Positions 1-7,935 of a stretch of DNA of 64,000 bases are shown one piece after another. Origin of the DNA: Amphritea sp. 1_MG-2023 (lineage in GTDB: Bacteria > Pseudomonadota > Gammaproteobacteria > Pseudomonadales > Balneatricaceae); assembly GCF_030547545.1 (NCBI RefSeq), contig NZ_JAUOQE010000002.1:62001-126000 (forward strand). Direction: 5' to 3'. The first letter of the stretch is position 1. Each line of letters opens with the position of its first letter. A program made the position numbers and the translations under genes. The notes beneath the pieces were generated by a model that had not been told where the DNA came from, ran no database searches, and saw only the letters and a list, made by a program, of their open reading frames with translations.

Positions 1-385
1 TACGGGACTGTCTGTCGGGTATAGGCTTGATATCAGGTTGAATAGTGGCTGCGAATTGCGCAATCACTGTGGCATCAATTTTATCGGTTTTAGCCAGTAC
101 GCCGATGGCTTGAGCGTAGCGTCGGATATTAGTGGGATTGACCACCACAACAGGAAGATCCGCTTTGTCGCAGGCAAAGACAAAAGCGTGCTCGTAACGC
201 CCGGTAGCTTCGATTACGATACGTTTAACCTGATGAGTTTTAAGAACTTGAACGATCTTTTGAATATGTTCATCATCGTTGGGTATTGAGAAATGGAGAT
301 CTAATGGATGAAGGACTATATCAAGCTTCGACTTACCGACATCAACACCGACGTTGATTTCAATGTGACTTTCCGTATTCATCAT
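1..385 (-). CDS. IS110-family transposase, N-terminal part (runs off left edge)
   Basis: Reading the minus strand from ATG at 383-385 gives an open frame of 128 codons to the window edge. It has the layout of the IS110 DEDD transposase domain: Asp15 and Asp22 in VDVGKSKLD, Glu59 in EATGRYEH, and Asp101/Asp104 in AKTDKIDA. These are the acidic residues of the RuvC-like catalytic fold that moves IS110 elements, usually without terminal repeats. A second ATG lies immediately downstream, so the start could be one codon later. The C-terminal Transposase_20 domain with its serine would lie outside the window. Family assignment is strong; whether the copy is intact cannot be judged here. Confidence 0.88.
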   Translation of the reverse strand, partial: MMNTESHIEINVGVDVGKSKLDIVLHPLDLHFSIPNDDEHIQKIVQVLKTHQVKRIVIEATGRYEHAFVFACDKADLPVVVVNPTNIRRYAQAIGVLAKTDKIDATVIAQFAATIQPDIKPIPDRQSR

Positions 386-578
386 AATAAGCTGACTCTG
401 CCTTGCTATGCGGGCTCGAGGCCCCAATGACTGTTCGAGTTATTGCTTCGGAGTTATGCAGCGCTACCCACTTGTTATCGGTCTCTCGCAAGAGGAGCCG
501 GCGCACAATCGAGCTACTGCATAAAGACCCTCAATGGCCGTTGAGGGTGGGCCTCCAATTTACCCTGAAATGGAACGG

Positions 579-693
579 AATTAACCATACAAACGCATTA
601 AATCTGACGTCGCACATTGTCCGTTTTTTTGCTTAAAAGAAAATGACGCAAAAAAGCGTCCAACATACTCCGCAGTTTATGCGGGCGTTAAAT
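579..693 (+). other. attC-like integron recombination site
   Basis: A 115-base imperfect palindrome runs from an R''-like box AATTAAC (579-585) to an R' core GTTAAAT (687-693, matching GTTRRRY). The arms AACGCATTAAATCTGACG and CCGCAGTTTATGCGGGCGTT pair imperfectly, and the centre has matching CGTTTTTTTGC and GCAAAAAAGCG arms. The box ATTTAAC, the exact complement of this R' core, occurs at 1009-1015 just after the next gene, as expected for a cassette starting at 688. No integron integrase is present in the window. Confidence 0.5.
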
Positions 694-1005
694 TTAGAGG
701 AGTGGATCATCGATATTTCAACGGGCGTAAATATAATTGTAGGTTTAATCGCAGCCTTGTCCGCAATTTATGCAAGCCGCTCGGCTAAACAAGCTGAAAA
801 ATCGAACTACATTGGCCGTTTGAATGCTTTGTTAGCACTCCGTCTGCATTATCTAGAGTTAATTGGGAAGAGACTGTCATTCATGGAGCAGTTTAAAGAT
901 ACTGAAGGTGGGGAAAAAGCATTCGAATCATTTGCTAATCTTGATTCAAAACTACGTCAAGTAAATAAAGAAATTGAAAGTTACCATGATAAGGTAGTGA
1001 AATAA
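643..1005 (+). CDS. Small membrane-anchored hypothetical protein (probable integron cassette gene)
   Basis: The open frame encodes up to 120 residues with one hydrophobic segment (about residues 29-46, GVNIIVGLIAALSAIYAS) followed by a charged, probably coiled tail. No family was recognised. The start is uncertain. ATG 643 and ATG 679 both lie inside the attC-like site, while a strong Shine-Dalgarno sequence AGAGGAG (696-702) lies just after the cassette boundary. The codons there are ATC/ATC/ATT, so a rare start near 706-715 is possible. The gene fills the interval between the R' core at 687 and the R'' box at 1009, which is the usual architecture of a one-gene integron cassette. Confidence 0.55.
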   Translation: MTQKSVQHTPQFMRALNLEEWIIDISTGVNIIVGLIAALSAIYASRSAKQAEKSNYIGRLNALLALRLHYLELIGKRLSFMEQFKDTEGGEKAFESFANLDSKLRQVNKEIESYHDKVVK

Positions 1006-1184
1006 TGAATTTAACAAGGCACAGCAGTTGCTCTAGTGGTCATTACACGATGAAGGAGGTAGGCGATTATGTTGGGGTTCTTCTACAATGAGTCAAAGAA
1101 TAGCGGGTACCGCACGATGCAAAACCTGACCCTTAAGTGCTTAAGTTCCTCGCTTTACGTGCCACTTATCAGAGCGTCCGCTCT

Positions 1185-1214
1185 TTGACGAGACCTGCTA
1201 ACAGGTGCTATACA
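1185..1214 (+). promoter_or_regulatory. Promoter and operator of the toxin-antitoxin operon
   Basis: A TTGACG -35 box (1185-1190) and a TATACA -10 box (1209-1214) are separated by 18 bases. Between them lies the inverted repeat ACCTG-CTAA-CAGGT (1193-1206). An operator placed between the promoter boxes fits the autorepression typical of Phd/YefM antitoxins. This is inferred from sequence only. Confidence 0.5.
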
Positions 1215-1240
1215 TAGGTCTTTAAAGAAAGGCTTTTATC

Positions 1241-1507
1241 ATGAAAACAAAATTTTCCGAAGATATTATTCCGTTGTCTGACCTAAAGGTTAATCCTGGT
1301 AAGGTTGTAAACCATGCAAAGGACACGCATAGACCAGTACTAGTCACTAGCCGAGGGCGTGGAGTTGCTGTTGTCCAAGGACTCGATGATTACGAAAGCA
1401 CCCAAGAAGAACTTGAATTCGTTAAGGCTGTGGCTCAAGGGTTAATAGAGATAAAGGAAGGTGAAGTTACCGATATCATTGATGTGAAAAAACAATTGGG
1501 TCTATAG
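1241..1507 (+). CDS. Phd/YefM-family antitoxin
   Basis: The 88-residue product resembles the Phd/YefM fold. Its N-terminal half (IIPLSDLKVNPGKVVNHAK, then RPVLVTSRGRGVAVVQGLDDYE) is the usual DNA-binding part, and the acidic C-terminus is the usual toxin-binding tail. It should neutralise the toxin encoded three bases downstream and repress its own promoter. AAAGAAAGG lies upstream of the ATG at a suitable distance. Toxin-antitoxin pairs are common passengers of integron arrays and mobile DNA, which matches the attC site and IS110 gene to its left. Confidence 0.88.
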   Translation: MKTKFSEDIIPLSDLKVNPGKVVNHAKDTHRPVLVTSRGRGVAVVQGLDDYESTQEELEFVKAVAQGLIEIKEGEVTDIIDVKKQLGL

Positions 1508-1510
1508 TTC

Positions 1511-1801
1511 GTGAACATTTCTTTTTCTAAGTCAGCGATTGATGACCTTAAAAGTATCAAAGAGTATTACCAGGAGCAGGGTGTACCGCAAATAGGCCAA
1601 AACTTCGTAGAGGTAATTGTTGAACACATAGAAACGCTTAAGACCCATCCTGATATCGGTAGGGTCGTCCCCGAGTTTAGCGATGACTCTATCCGTGAAC
1701 TTATTCATTCTCCGTTTCGGATTGTCTATCTTCGTGAAAGTGAATCAATCAATATTATTAGAGTATGGCGTAGTGAACGGTTGCTTAAGTTACTAAGTTA
1801 G
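1511..1801 (+). CDS. ParE/RelE-superfamily toxin
   Basis: The 96-residue product starts at GTG 1511 and shows the ParE/RelE pattern: an N-terminal strand and helix (SKSAIDDLKSIKEYY), then the conserved DIGRVVPEF and HSPFRIVYLRE segments and the terminal IIRVWRSERLL. ParE members poison DNA gyrase and RelE members cleave mRNA; the sequence alone does not settle which applies. The C-terminal layout is closer to ParE. The gene follows the antitoxin by three bases, so the two should be co-transcribed, and it ends in a terminator-like hairpin at 1809. Confidence 0.85.
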   Translation: MNISFSKSAIDDLKSIKEYYQEQGVPQIGQNFVEVIVEHIETLKTHPDIGRVVPEFSDDSIRELIHSPFRIVYLRESESINIIRVWRSERLLKLLS

Positions 1802-2198
1802 AAGAGTTAAAAGGGTCAAAGCCCTTTTTTACAAGAGCGAGCAGAGACCGGCATACCTAAACGGACGTTGGCATATCAAGAGATAATTAAAGGGGTCAAA
1901 GCCCTTTTCTGAGGATCTCATCTGGACAGCAGCTACAGGCTATTTTCAGATAAGTGAGAAAACGGATATTAACGTGTCAATATGACTGGATAAATTTATG
2001 GGTGTCCCAAATTTTCCTTCTGCAAATTCTCGTATGTCTTTCTGTCTGTGTTTGTTTCGTTGCCACGCTCCCGCGTGGGAATGTATACGGAACCTGAATT
2101 ATGCGGTGTAAAGGTTGCAGACCTTTTTCACTACCTCCCTCAACGGTATGATCGCTGATGGGAGTAGGCCAATAGGTTCCCCTGTAGACAGAGGGCTC
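1802..2198. other. Intergenic region with REP-like repeats
   Basis: No gene was seen. The stretch holds the REP-like motif twice (1809-1831, 1889-1908), the segment TAAATTTATGGGTGTCCC (1991-2008), whose complement lies beside the RAYT fragment at 6574-6590, and a hairpin CCACGC-tccc-GCGTGG (2063-2078) of the kind found in dispersed REP elements. It looks like the scar of past REP/RAYT insertions. Confidence 0.45.
1809..1831 (+). terminator. Terminator of the TA operon, REP-like
   Basis: AAAGGG and CCCTTT arms flank a short TCAAAG loop and are followed by a T run. The same motif recurs at 1889-1908 and, degenerate or inverted, at 11601 and 11968 around a RAYT pseudogene. It may therefore be a REP sequence that also serves as a terminator. 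Confidence 0.5.
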
Positions 2199-3104
2199 TT
2201 AAGCGTGGTCTATATAGGGATTGGCTCTTAGTCGCTCAATCGCCAGGTCGATAAAGGCTCTGATCTTTGCGTTGGCTTGTCGCCCTTCGAGATGAACAAT
2301 GCTGACCGGCAGTGGCTGGCTTTCATAGTCTTGCAGGATGCGCGTCAGGGAGCCGTTTTTTAATTCCTCGCCAACCTGATAGGACATCAGGCGGGTGATG
2401 CCAAACCCCTCTCTGGCCGCTGTTATTGCTGCACCATTCTGGGAGCAGTGCAGGCGTGGAGAGAGTTTTACGGCTTCCCTGCCTGTGGGGGATTCAAATT
2501 GCCACGTGGTTGACGGTTCAACCGTTGAAGCCTGAATGATTTCATGATCTCTGAGCTCGGCAGGGTGCCTGGGGGTGCCATGCTTTTGCAAATAGCTGGG
2601 CGAAGCACATACCAGCCGCTGCACGCTTCCGACTGGGGTGGCATAGATGCTTGAATCCTTGAGGTGGCCAATGCGGACAGCCACGTCCAGACCCTCATCG
2701 AGTATATTGCTGATGCGATCGTAGAAAACCGCTCTGACGGTTACCGCTGGATTCTGCTGCAAATATTCCGTCAGAATCGGTGCGATATGTATCTGACCAA
2801 ACAGTACCGGAGCCGTCACCGATAACACCCCTTTGGGCTCGGCGTAACTTCCGGATGCGGTAGCCACGGCCTGTTCGACATCTTCCAGAATACGTTTGGC
2901 GTCTTCGAAAAACCGGGCTCCCGAATCCGTGAGCCGGACATGACGGGTGGTTCTGTTGAACAGGCGCACCCCCAGGGTCTTCTCAAGCTGAGCGACCGAT
3001 CGGGTTACTGCTGGTGCTGACAGGTCCAGTGTGCGGCTGGCGGCAACGAAGCTCTGACATTCCGCAACCTCGATAAACACCCGCATCGCTTCAAGTTTAT
3101 CCAT
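2199..3104 (-). CDS. LysR-family transcriptional regulator
   Basis: The 301-residue protein starts with a LysR winged helix-turn-helix (residues 1-60; MDKLEAMRVFIEVAECQSF, then LEKTLGVRLFNRTTRHVRLT), followed by a periplasmic-binding-protein-like effector domain (about 90-295). It belongs to the DhcR/AaeR-like group that often controls a divergent small enzyme gene. It is divergent from the AhpD-like gene at 3237, and a 28-base inverted repeat with the LysR T-N11-A signature lies between them. It therefore probably controls that operon. The effector is unknown. Confidence 0.9.
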   Translation of the reverse strand: MDKLEAMRVFIEVAECQSFVAASRTLDLSAPAVTRSVAQLEKTLGVRLFNRTTRHVRLTDSGARFFEDAKRILEDVEQAVATASGSYAEPKGVLSVTAPVLFGQIHIAPILTEYLQQNPAVTVRAVFYDRISNILDEGLDVAVRIGHLKDSSIYATPVGSVQRLVCASPSYLQKHGTPRHPAELRDHEIIQASTVEPSTTWQFESPTGREAVKLSPRLHCSQNGAAITAAREGFGITRLMSYQVGEELKNGSLTRILQDYESQPLPVSIVHLEGRQANAKIRAFIDLAIERLRANPYIDHA

Positions 3105-3151
3105 TCTGTTTCACACAGTTTTATCGCATATATTATTTCACTAACAGTAAT

Positions 3152-3179
3152 AGATAATTAAATTTCAGTCTAATTATCT
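3152..3179. promoter_or_regulatory. Probable LysR operator (perfect inverted repeat)
   Basis: AGATAATTA and TAATTATCT form perfect 9-base arms around a 10-base spacer in the divergent region, and a T-N11-A LysR signature falls at the centre. The position between the regulator and its target operon supports an operator role. Confidence 0.6.
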
Positions 3180-3236
3180 TTATTCTTGTTACTTGTATGC
3201 TGGGCTCTCCAATCCGATAACATTTAGGAGTTAATT

Positions 3237-3785
3237 ATGTCCCGTATACCTACACCGGCATCTGTGATGGCTGCACCGGAAGCCTCCCGAGAATCACTTG
3301 AAGCGGTTAATTCCCTTCTGGGCAGTGTGCCTAACCTGTTTCGCATTGTTGCCAACAGCCCGCAGACTCTGGAGGGCTACCTGGGTCTGAATGGTGCACT
3401 GAGTAACGGTTCGCTGGATGCCCGGACGCGTGAGCGTATCGCCCTTGCGGTTGCCGAGATCAATGGCTGCAACTACTGCCTCGCAGCACACCAGTATCTT
3501 GGTTCCAATCTGGCCGGACTGAGTGCAGCTGAAATTGAAGCCAATCGCCGTGGTACCTCCAGTGACGAAAAAGCGGCAGTTGCCGTGAGCTTCGCCGCCA
3601 ACATTGTGAACAACCGTGGCAAGGTCTCTGACCGTGACGTCGGGGCGGTTCGTGCTGCCGGTTATAGCGATGCAGAGATCGTGGAGATCGTGGGCCACGT
3701 TGCCCTGAATACCCTGACGAACTACGTGAATGAAGTGCTGGGTACTGAAATCGACTTTCCAGCTGTTGATACCCTGGCGGCCTGA
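3237..3785 (+). CDS. Carboxymuconolactone decarboxylase/AhpD-family protein
   Basis: The 182-residue product carries the AhpD-like redox motif Cys78-x-x-Cys81-x-x-x-His85 (GCNYCLAAH) after the acidic AVAEIN helix. In AhpD and related proteins this centre reduces peroxides or alkylhydroperoxidases; the dicysteine indicates a redox protein rather than a true decarboxylase. AGGAG sits just before the ATG. It heads an operon with a DUF1348 protein and a flavin-binding protein and is divergent from a LysR regulator, so a response to an oxidant or electrophile is plausible but inferred. Confidence 0.88.
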   Translation: MSRIPTPASVMAAPEASRESLEAVNSLLGSVPNLFRIVANSPQTLEGYLGLNGALSNGSLDARTRERIALAVAEINGCNYCLAAHQYLGSNLAGLSAAEIEANRRGTSSDEKAAVAVSFAANIVNNRGKVSDRDVGAVRAAGYSDAEIVEIVGHVALNTLTNYVNEVLGTEIDFPAVDTLAA

Positions 3786-3795
3786 ATCAGTGTGA

Positions 3796-3815
3796 GGGTG
3801 GCGCTTTCGCCACCC
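3796..3815 (+). other. Intercistronic hairpin
   Basis: GGGTGGCG and CGCCACCC form a perfect 8-base stem with a four-base loop between the AhpD-like and DUF1348 genes, followed by only TTT. It could be a weak terminator or an mRNA-stabilising element that lowers expression of the distal genes. Confidence 0.55.
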
Positions 3816-3840
3816 TTTACCCTTAAGAGGAGAATTTACT

Positions 3841-4305
3841 ATGTCCAGACCCCCTTTACCGCCGTTTGATGAAGCTGCGGCCATCGAAAAGATCAGACTC
3901 GCCGAAGATGGCTGGAATGGATGCGATCCCCAGAAAGTCGCTCTGGCCTATACCGAGGACTGCTTATGGCGAAATCGTGCTGAGTTTGTAACAGGGCGCG
4001 AAGCCATTGTGCAGTTGCTGGCACGCAAGTGGACCCGTGAGCTTGACTACCGGCTGATCAAAGAACTATGGGCATACACGGATAATCGAATTGCAGTCCG
4101 TTTTGCCTATGAGTTTCATGATGACTCCGGACAGTGGTTTCGTGCCTATGGCAATGAAAACTGGGAGTTCGATTCTAATGGCCTGATGAGTCGACGCATC
4201 GCCAGCATTAATGAGCATGCGATCAGTGCTGAGGATCGTAAATTTCACTGGCCTCAGGGTCGTCGCCCTGATGATCATCCCGGCCTCAGCGATCTGGGCC
4301 TGTAA
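3841..4305 (+). CDS. DUF1348 (NTF2/SnoaL-like) protein
   Basis: The 154-residue protein matches the DUF1348 family of NTF2-like alpha+beta barrels. Recognisable parts are the N-terminal [19 protein letters not shown] helix, [51 protein letters not shown] and the C-terminal [14 protein letters not shown]. The biochemical role of the family is not established. It often occurs beside LysR regulators and small redox enzymes, as here. Its start is well placed, with AAGAGGAGAA upstream. Confidence 0.85.
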   Translation: MSRPPLPPFDEAAAIEKIRLAEDGWNGCDPQKVALAYTEDCLWRNRAEFVTGREAIVQLLARKWTRELDYRLIKELWAYTDNRIAVRFAYEFHDDSGQWFRAYGNENWEFDSNGLMSRRIASINEHAISAEDRKFHWPQGRRPDDHPGLSDLGL

Positions 4306-4395
4306 AAGGCACCTTAAAAAACCGTAACGAGCGGGCTTAGAGGCACGGCGCGCAGTAGGTTGTTCGAGGAGCCCTGGAGAAAGAGGTATATAAAG

Positions 4396-5010
4396 TTGAC
4401 CTATACAAGCGATATCGCCTTTACCGCGAGTGTAAAGGCTATTCAGGCCAGAAAGGGGTCCAGGGATATTTATGCCCGAATGGAGCAGGGCGGCGGATGG
4501 CAACGTGACATCACGCCCGATCTGGCGGGCTTTATTGCGGCACAGAGGAGTTTCTATCTGGCGACCGCTAATGCTGACGGTCAGCCTTACATTCAGCATC
4601 GTGGCGGTCCACCGGGTTTTCTGAAAGTACTCGACAGGCAAACCCTCGCTTTTGCAGACTATAAGGGAAACAAGCAGTTTATTACTCAGGGAAATTTAAC
4701 CGATAATCCCAGGGCGTTTATCTTCTTAATGGACTATGCCAACAGCGTCCGAATCAAAATCTGGGGTCGTGCAAAAGTGATAGAGGATCAGCCAGCGCTG
4801 TTAGCTGAACTGATGCCCAACCAGGACCAATACAGGGCGCGGCCGGAACAGGTATTGCTGTTTAGCGTTGATGCCTGGGATCGGAACTGTCCACAACATA
4901 TTCCACAACGGATGGATCGGGAAGCGGTTGAAGCACTGTTGCAGCAACGTGATCAGCGGATCGCAGAGCTGGAGGAGCAACTGCGTCTTCTACAAGGAGA
5001 GACCCGATGA
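4396..5010 (+). CDS. Pyridoxamine 5'-phosphate oxidase-like FMN-binding protein (TTG start)
   Basis: The product (about 204 residues) resembles the PNPOx-like split-barrel family: ITPDLAGFIAAQRSFYLATA, then GQPYIQHRGGPPGFLKVLD and IKIWGRAKVIE. These proteins bind FMN or F420-type cofactors as reductases or oxidases; the substrate is unknown. A longer frame from 4360 exists, but family resemblance begins at LTYTSDIAFTASV, so TTG 4396 with AGAGG about nine bases upstream is preferred. The C-terminal 30 residues (REAVEALLQQRDQRIAELEEQ) form a predicted coiled coil. The stop overlaps the next start by four bases, so translation is coupled. Confidence 0.82.
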   Translation: MTYTSDIAFTASVKAIQARKGSRDIYARMEQGGGWQRDITPDLAGFIAAQRSFYLATANADGQPYIQHRGGPPGFLKVLDRQTLAFADYKGNKQFITQGNLTDNPRAFIFLMDYANSVRIKIWGRAKVIEDQPALLAELMPNQDQYRARPEQVLLFSVDAWDRNCPQHIPQRMDREAVEALLQQRDQRIAELEEQLRLLQGETR

Positions 5011-5495
5011 GTGATATATGGGTTTTAGATATCGAAGCCAGCGGCTTGAGTCCTGTTAGTTATCCGATTGAGATCGGTCTGGTGAACTCTGAACAGACCT
5101 ATCAGACACTTATCCGACCTGAAGAGTCCTGGGAACACTGGAGTCTGAAAGCACATGAGCTGCACGGACTTTCGCGTCAGGATCTCTTCGACAAAGGCAG
5201 ACCGGCGGATGTGGTCGCAAAGGAGCTTAACAGCTTATTGGCGTCTAAAGTCGTGTATTCCGACCATCAAGACTGGGACGGTTTCTGGATAAGTCGCCTG
5301 TTTGAAGCGGTGGCTATTGAGCAAACATTTAATGTTGCGGATCTCAGTACATTGCTGGGTGGTCACCGGGCGGGTACCTTCGCTACCTGTTTTGATGAAT
5401 TGTCAGAAGCGAGTGATTATCGTGCACATCGCGCTTTGAACGATGCCCGTCTTATTCATCAGGCAGCTATGTTTGCCCTGAATAGTGATGAATAA
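5007..5495 (+). CDS. DEDDh 3'-5' exonuclease domain protein
   Basis: The 162-residue protein has the Exo I motif Asp8-Ile-Glu10 (WVLDIEASGLSP), an Exo II region around SDHQDWDGFW (Asp86/89/91) and the Exo III motif His141-x4-Asp146 (HRALNDARL), the DEDDh set of RNase T and DNA polymerase epsilon-type proofreaders. It likely trims RNA or DNA 3' ends using two metal ions; no accessory domain indicates the substrate. It overlaps the preceding flavoprotein gene by four bases and so appears to be the last gene of the operon, though a functional link is not obvious. Confidence 0.85.
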   Translation: MSDIWVLDIEASGLSPVSYPIEIGLVNSEQTYQTLIRPEESWEHWSLKAHELHGLSRQDLFDKGRPADVVAKELNSLLASKVVYSDHQDWDGFWISRLFEAVAIEQTFNVADLSTLLGGHRAGTFATCFDELSEASDYRAHRALNDARLIHQAAMFALNSDE

Positions 5496-5591
5496 CCGGA
5501 GTCATTGACCTGACGGTAAGCTGTCCAGAGGGCATCGGTTCTGCGGTTTTCCCGCTACTCTATAAGGCAAATTGACAACTGAGTGGCAGCA

Positions 5592-6241
5592 TCACAATGT
5601 AATCGCCCGATACGCCGCAAGGATATGGTCCACCACGACCTTGTCGCCTTGCTGAATCCGTTGGTAGTGGTTGAGGGTTTTACGCAGATAGGATTCGACG
5701 ATCCGTTTTTGTGCAGCGGTTTCTGAGTGCCAAATTCTGTTGCCCACGGGGCTGATGATACCAGTATCGCTTCATAGAAACGTTGATTCTCTGCAATCAG
5801 AATTTCATCTTTTAAACTGCAATTCAGTTCGATCAGTTTCTCGCGCAAAGCATACTGCTGATAGACCGGGCAGAGCAGCAGATCAACATTCAATTGGGCA
5901 TGTTGCTGATGGATCGCTTCAAGAAAATGAATCATTAGATCACCGCCGACCCCGGCAATAATGATCAGTTGTTTGCCACTGTATTGTGCCAGAGGCAGTG
6001 TCGCTACATCGATGCAGTGTGTTTCCCATCTTTCCCTGGCGTCGGGGTAAAACCGTCGCAGCCTGTTTTCCAGCTGTGTTATGAGCTGAGGCACGATATC
6101 CACAAAGTGGATGGTTGCGCTGGTTGGCCGAGATAGCAGCTCAGCCCCAAGAAAGCCATGATCACAGCAACAATCCCAGATATGGTCATAGTCTGAAGCC
6201 ACTAGCTGTTCAATCTGTTGTAGTCGTTTGCTGAGTTTCAA
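5592..6241 (-). pseudogene. trmK: tRNA (adenine(22)-N1)-methyltransferase-like gene, frameshifted
   Basis: The N-terminal 165 codons match the TrmK/COG2384 family: SAM-binding WDCCCDHGFLGAELL, then LIIIAGVGGDLMIHFLEAI and the LLLCPVYQQYALREKL segment. After ILVSS (about 5750) the annotated frame loses resemblance, while the next frame continues as VGNRIWHSETAAQKRIVESY to HILAAYRAITL, the usual C-terminus, and stops at 5592. A one-base loss in a C run (GCCCC on the coding strand) explains this. It is either a real pseudogene or a homopolymer error. If intact it would methylate N1 of A22 in tRNA. Confidence 0.75.
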
Positions 6242-6612
6242 TGCATCGCCCAGGTGAGGTTTTCAAACGCGCATTGTAGAGTTTTTTAGATTTTGGCGAG
6301 CAAAAGAGCCGTTGGCCTTTTATAGAAAATGTCCGGAGATCCGACTGTCCGGACTGCTGCGCAAGCGCTGTGATTAACGCGTTTTTAGTGTTGAAAAAGC
6401 GCTGTCGGGTGCCGGTTTCTGGCTGAAAATCTTTGCTGTCATCTTCATTTCACCTTGAGGACTCGCCTGTTAGCAACTACTACTTAAGGTAATCAAATAT
6501 GAATTCTGGTAGCGCAGAAGGTTGTCGTGCTGGTCAGTTTAGGGAGGCATTTCTATGGCTATAGAGGAAAACCGGGACACCCATAATTTAATCCTACCAA
6601 AATCAGCCGTCT
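6242..6612. other. Intergenic region without a recognised gene
   Basis: Nothing coding was recognised. A bulged hairpin AAAAGAGCC-gtt-GGCCTTTT lies at 6303-6322 and resembles the hairpin at 40767. The segment GGGACACCCATAATTTA (6574-6590) is the complement of the repeat at 1991 and probably marks the upstream border of the RAYT fragment that follows. Confidence 0.4.
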
Positions 6613-6838
6613 GACCTATGAGTTATCTGGCCATTATCGTTGGTCGAGCTTGTGCCACAACAGCGGAATAAAAAATATCGATTTTTTCATACCGCACCCA
6701 TCGTATGAAGCACTTGGTAAGAGTCAGGAAGCAAGGCATCGAAAGTGTCTGGAGCTATTCAAAGGGCAGATTGATGAGGATGCGACAGGGTTAGCGATGA
6801 TCGATCGCCTATGGATCGACGTGAGCAACGACGCGTAA
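6613..6838 (+). pseudogene. REP-associated tyrosine transposase (RAYT) fragment
   Basis: The frame reads SGHYRWSSLCHNSGIKNIDF, then PHPSYEALG and LFKGQIDEDA, which is the C-terminal third of an IS200-like Y1 transposase of the RAYT type. The same segment occurs as HYRWSSFCHNSGIKNIEL in the copy at 11628. The catalytic HUH and tyrosine regions are missing and the reading frame upstream is destroyed, so this is a relic. Confidence 0.72.
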
Positions 6839-6848
6839 AAAGTCGACA

Positions 6849-7730
6849 CTACAGCGATAACTTAGGTTGAATGAAATCAATAAAGGCGGAGATCCGTTTA
6901 GCGACCGATGAGGATTTATAGAATACGGCGTTAATCTGTTCTCTGTCGGTATGGGGCAATCTTTCATTTTCAAGCAAAGTGATTAAACGTCCCTCTGCAA
7001 GGTCTTTCTTGATCATGAAGCCCGATAGGCAAGCGATACCATTGCCCGCTAAGGCCAGCTGTCTAACGGTTTCACCATTACTGGAGGTCAGTGCCGGCGC
7101 TAAGGTTTTAAAGCCTTTCAGTGGCCAATTATTAAGTACCTTAGCACCGGTAAAGCCAAGGGTGTCATGCTGCACAAGATCGCTGGTTTTGTTTGGCAAG
7201 CCGCGTCTCGATACATAGTCGGGGGCTGCCACGATATATAACAAACTTCTGCCCAGCGGGCGCGCATGCAGAGTTGAATCGCTTAATTGTCCAATTCGAA
7301 TGGCTAAGTCGGTTTTCTTTTCGAGCAAATCGACAAACCCTTCATTGGAGGTCAGTTCTAATTCGATATCGGGATACTCCTGACTGAAGGCTCGCATTAG
7401 CGGGACTATCTGATGAAAAACAAATGGGCTAGCGGCATCCACACGTAACCGACCTTTTGGTAGTTCGCCTCGGGCAATAATATCCTCTTCTGCTCGTTGA
7501 ATGTGGATCAACCCCTCACGAACCGATTCAATAAACTGACGCCCTTCATCGGTCAGTTCTATCCGTCTAGTCGTGCGGTTGAGTATAGAAACCCCCAATT
7601 GTTGCTCGACTTTACTCACGGCCCTAGATACCCGCGCCACTTGAATATCTAATGTCTCTGCGGCAGCCGAAAACCCACCGCTATCCACCACCGTCAATAA
7701 TATCTCTAAATCATCAGATCGTGTCAGCAT
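6849..7730 (-). CDS. LysR-family transcriptional regulator
   Basis: The 293-residue protein has a LysR helix-turn-helix (MLTRSDDLEILLTVVDSGGFSAA, then VEQQLGVSILNRTTRRIELT) and a type-2 periplasmic-binding-like effector domain (about 88-290). It is divergent from an MFS transporter and a luciferase-like monooxygenase. A perfect inverted repeat TAACAAAT-atc-ATTTGTTA lies in the shared upstream region. It most likely controls those two genes in response to a small molecule that the transporter moves and the monooxygenase oxidises; the ligand cannot be told from sequence. Confidence 0.9.
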   Translation of the reverse strand: MLTRSDDLEILLTVVDSGGFSAAAETLDIQVARVSRAVSKVEQQLGVSILNRTTRRIELTDEGRQFIESVREGLIHIQRAEEDIIARGELPKGRLRVDAASPFVFHQIVPLMRAFSQEYPDIELELTSNEGFVDLLEKKTDLAIRIGQLSDSTLHARPLGRSLLYIVAAPDYVSRRGLPNKTSDLVQHDTLGFTGAKVLNNWPLKGFKTLAPALTSSNGETVRQLALAGNGIACLSGFMIKKDLAEGRLITLLENERLPHTDREQINAVFYKSSSVAKRISAFIDFIQPKLSL

Positions 7731-7793
7731 GTCTCTATCCTATGGACGTTAGTATTCATGCACTGCCTATCAGCTTTATGTTTATTGCATTTA

Positions 7794-7833
7794 TAACAAA
7801 TATCATTTGTTAAAACCTCTATTTTTAACAAAT
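7794..7833. promoter_or_regulatory. Probable LysR operator with third half-site
   Basis: TAACAAAT (7794-7801) and ATTTGTTA (7805-7812) form a perfect palindrome with a three-base centre. A third TAACAAAT is found at 7826-7833, 32 bases (about three helical turns) from the first. This recognition/activation arrangement is typical of LysR promoters. Confidence 0.6.
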
Positions 7834-7935
7834 AAGATCCGACGCATAATGCCCTTCATCAAAATCAAGCAGGATATGACGGTTATCTTCTTTCATATCG
7901 TGCTGTGTAATCCATTAACTGTAGTGAGTAATATT

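Noticed and set aside
3294-3884. 196-codon antisense frame across the AhpD-like gene
   Set aside because: Shadow of the real gene, which has the CxxC...H motif and a ribosome site on the plus strand.
7807-7935. Upstream extension of the MFS gene (43 codons)
   Set aside because: It covers the operator/promoter region and lacks similarity; the transporter family begins at the ATG at 7936.
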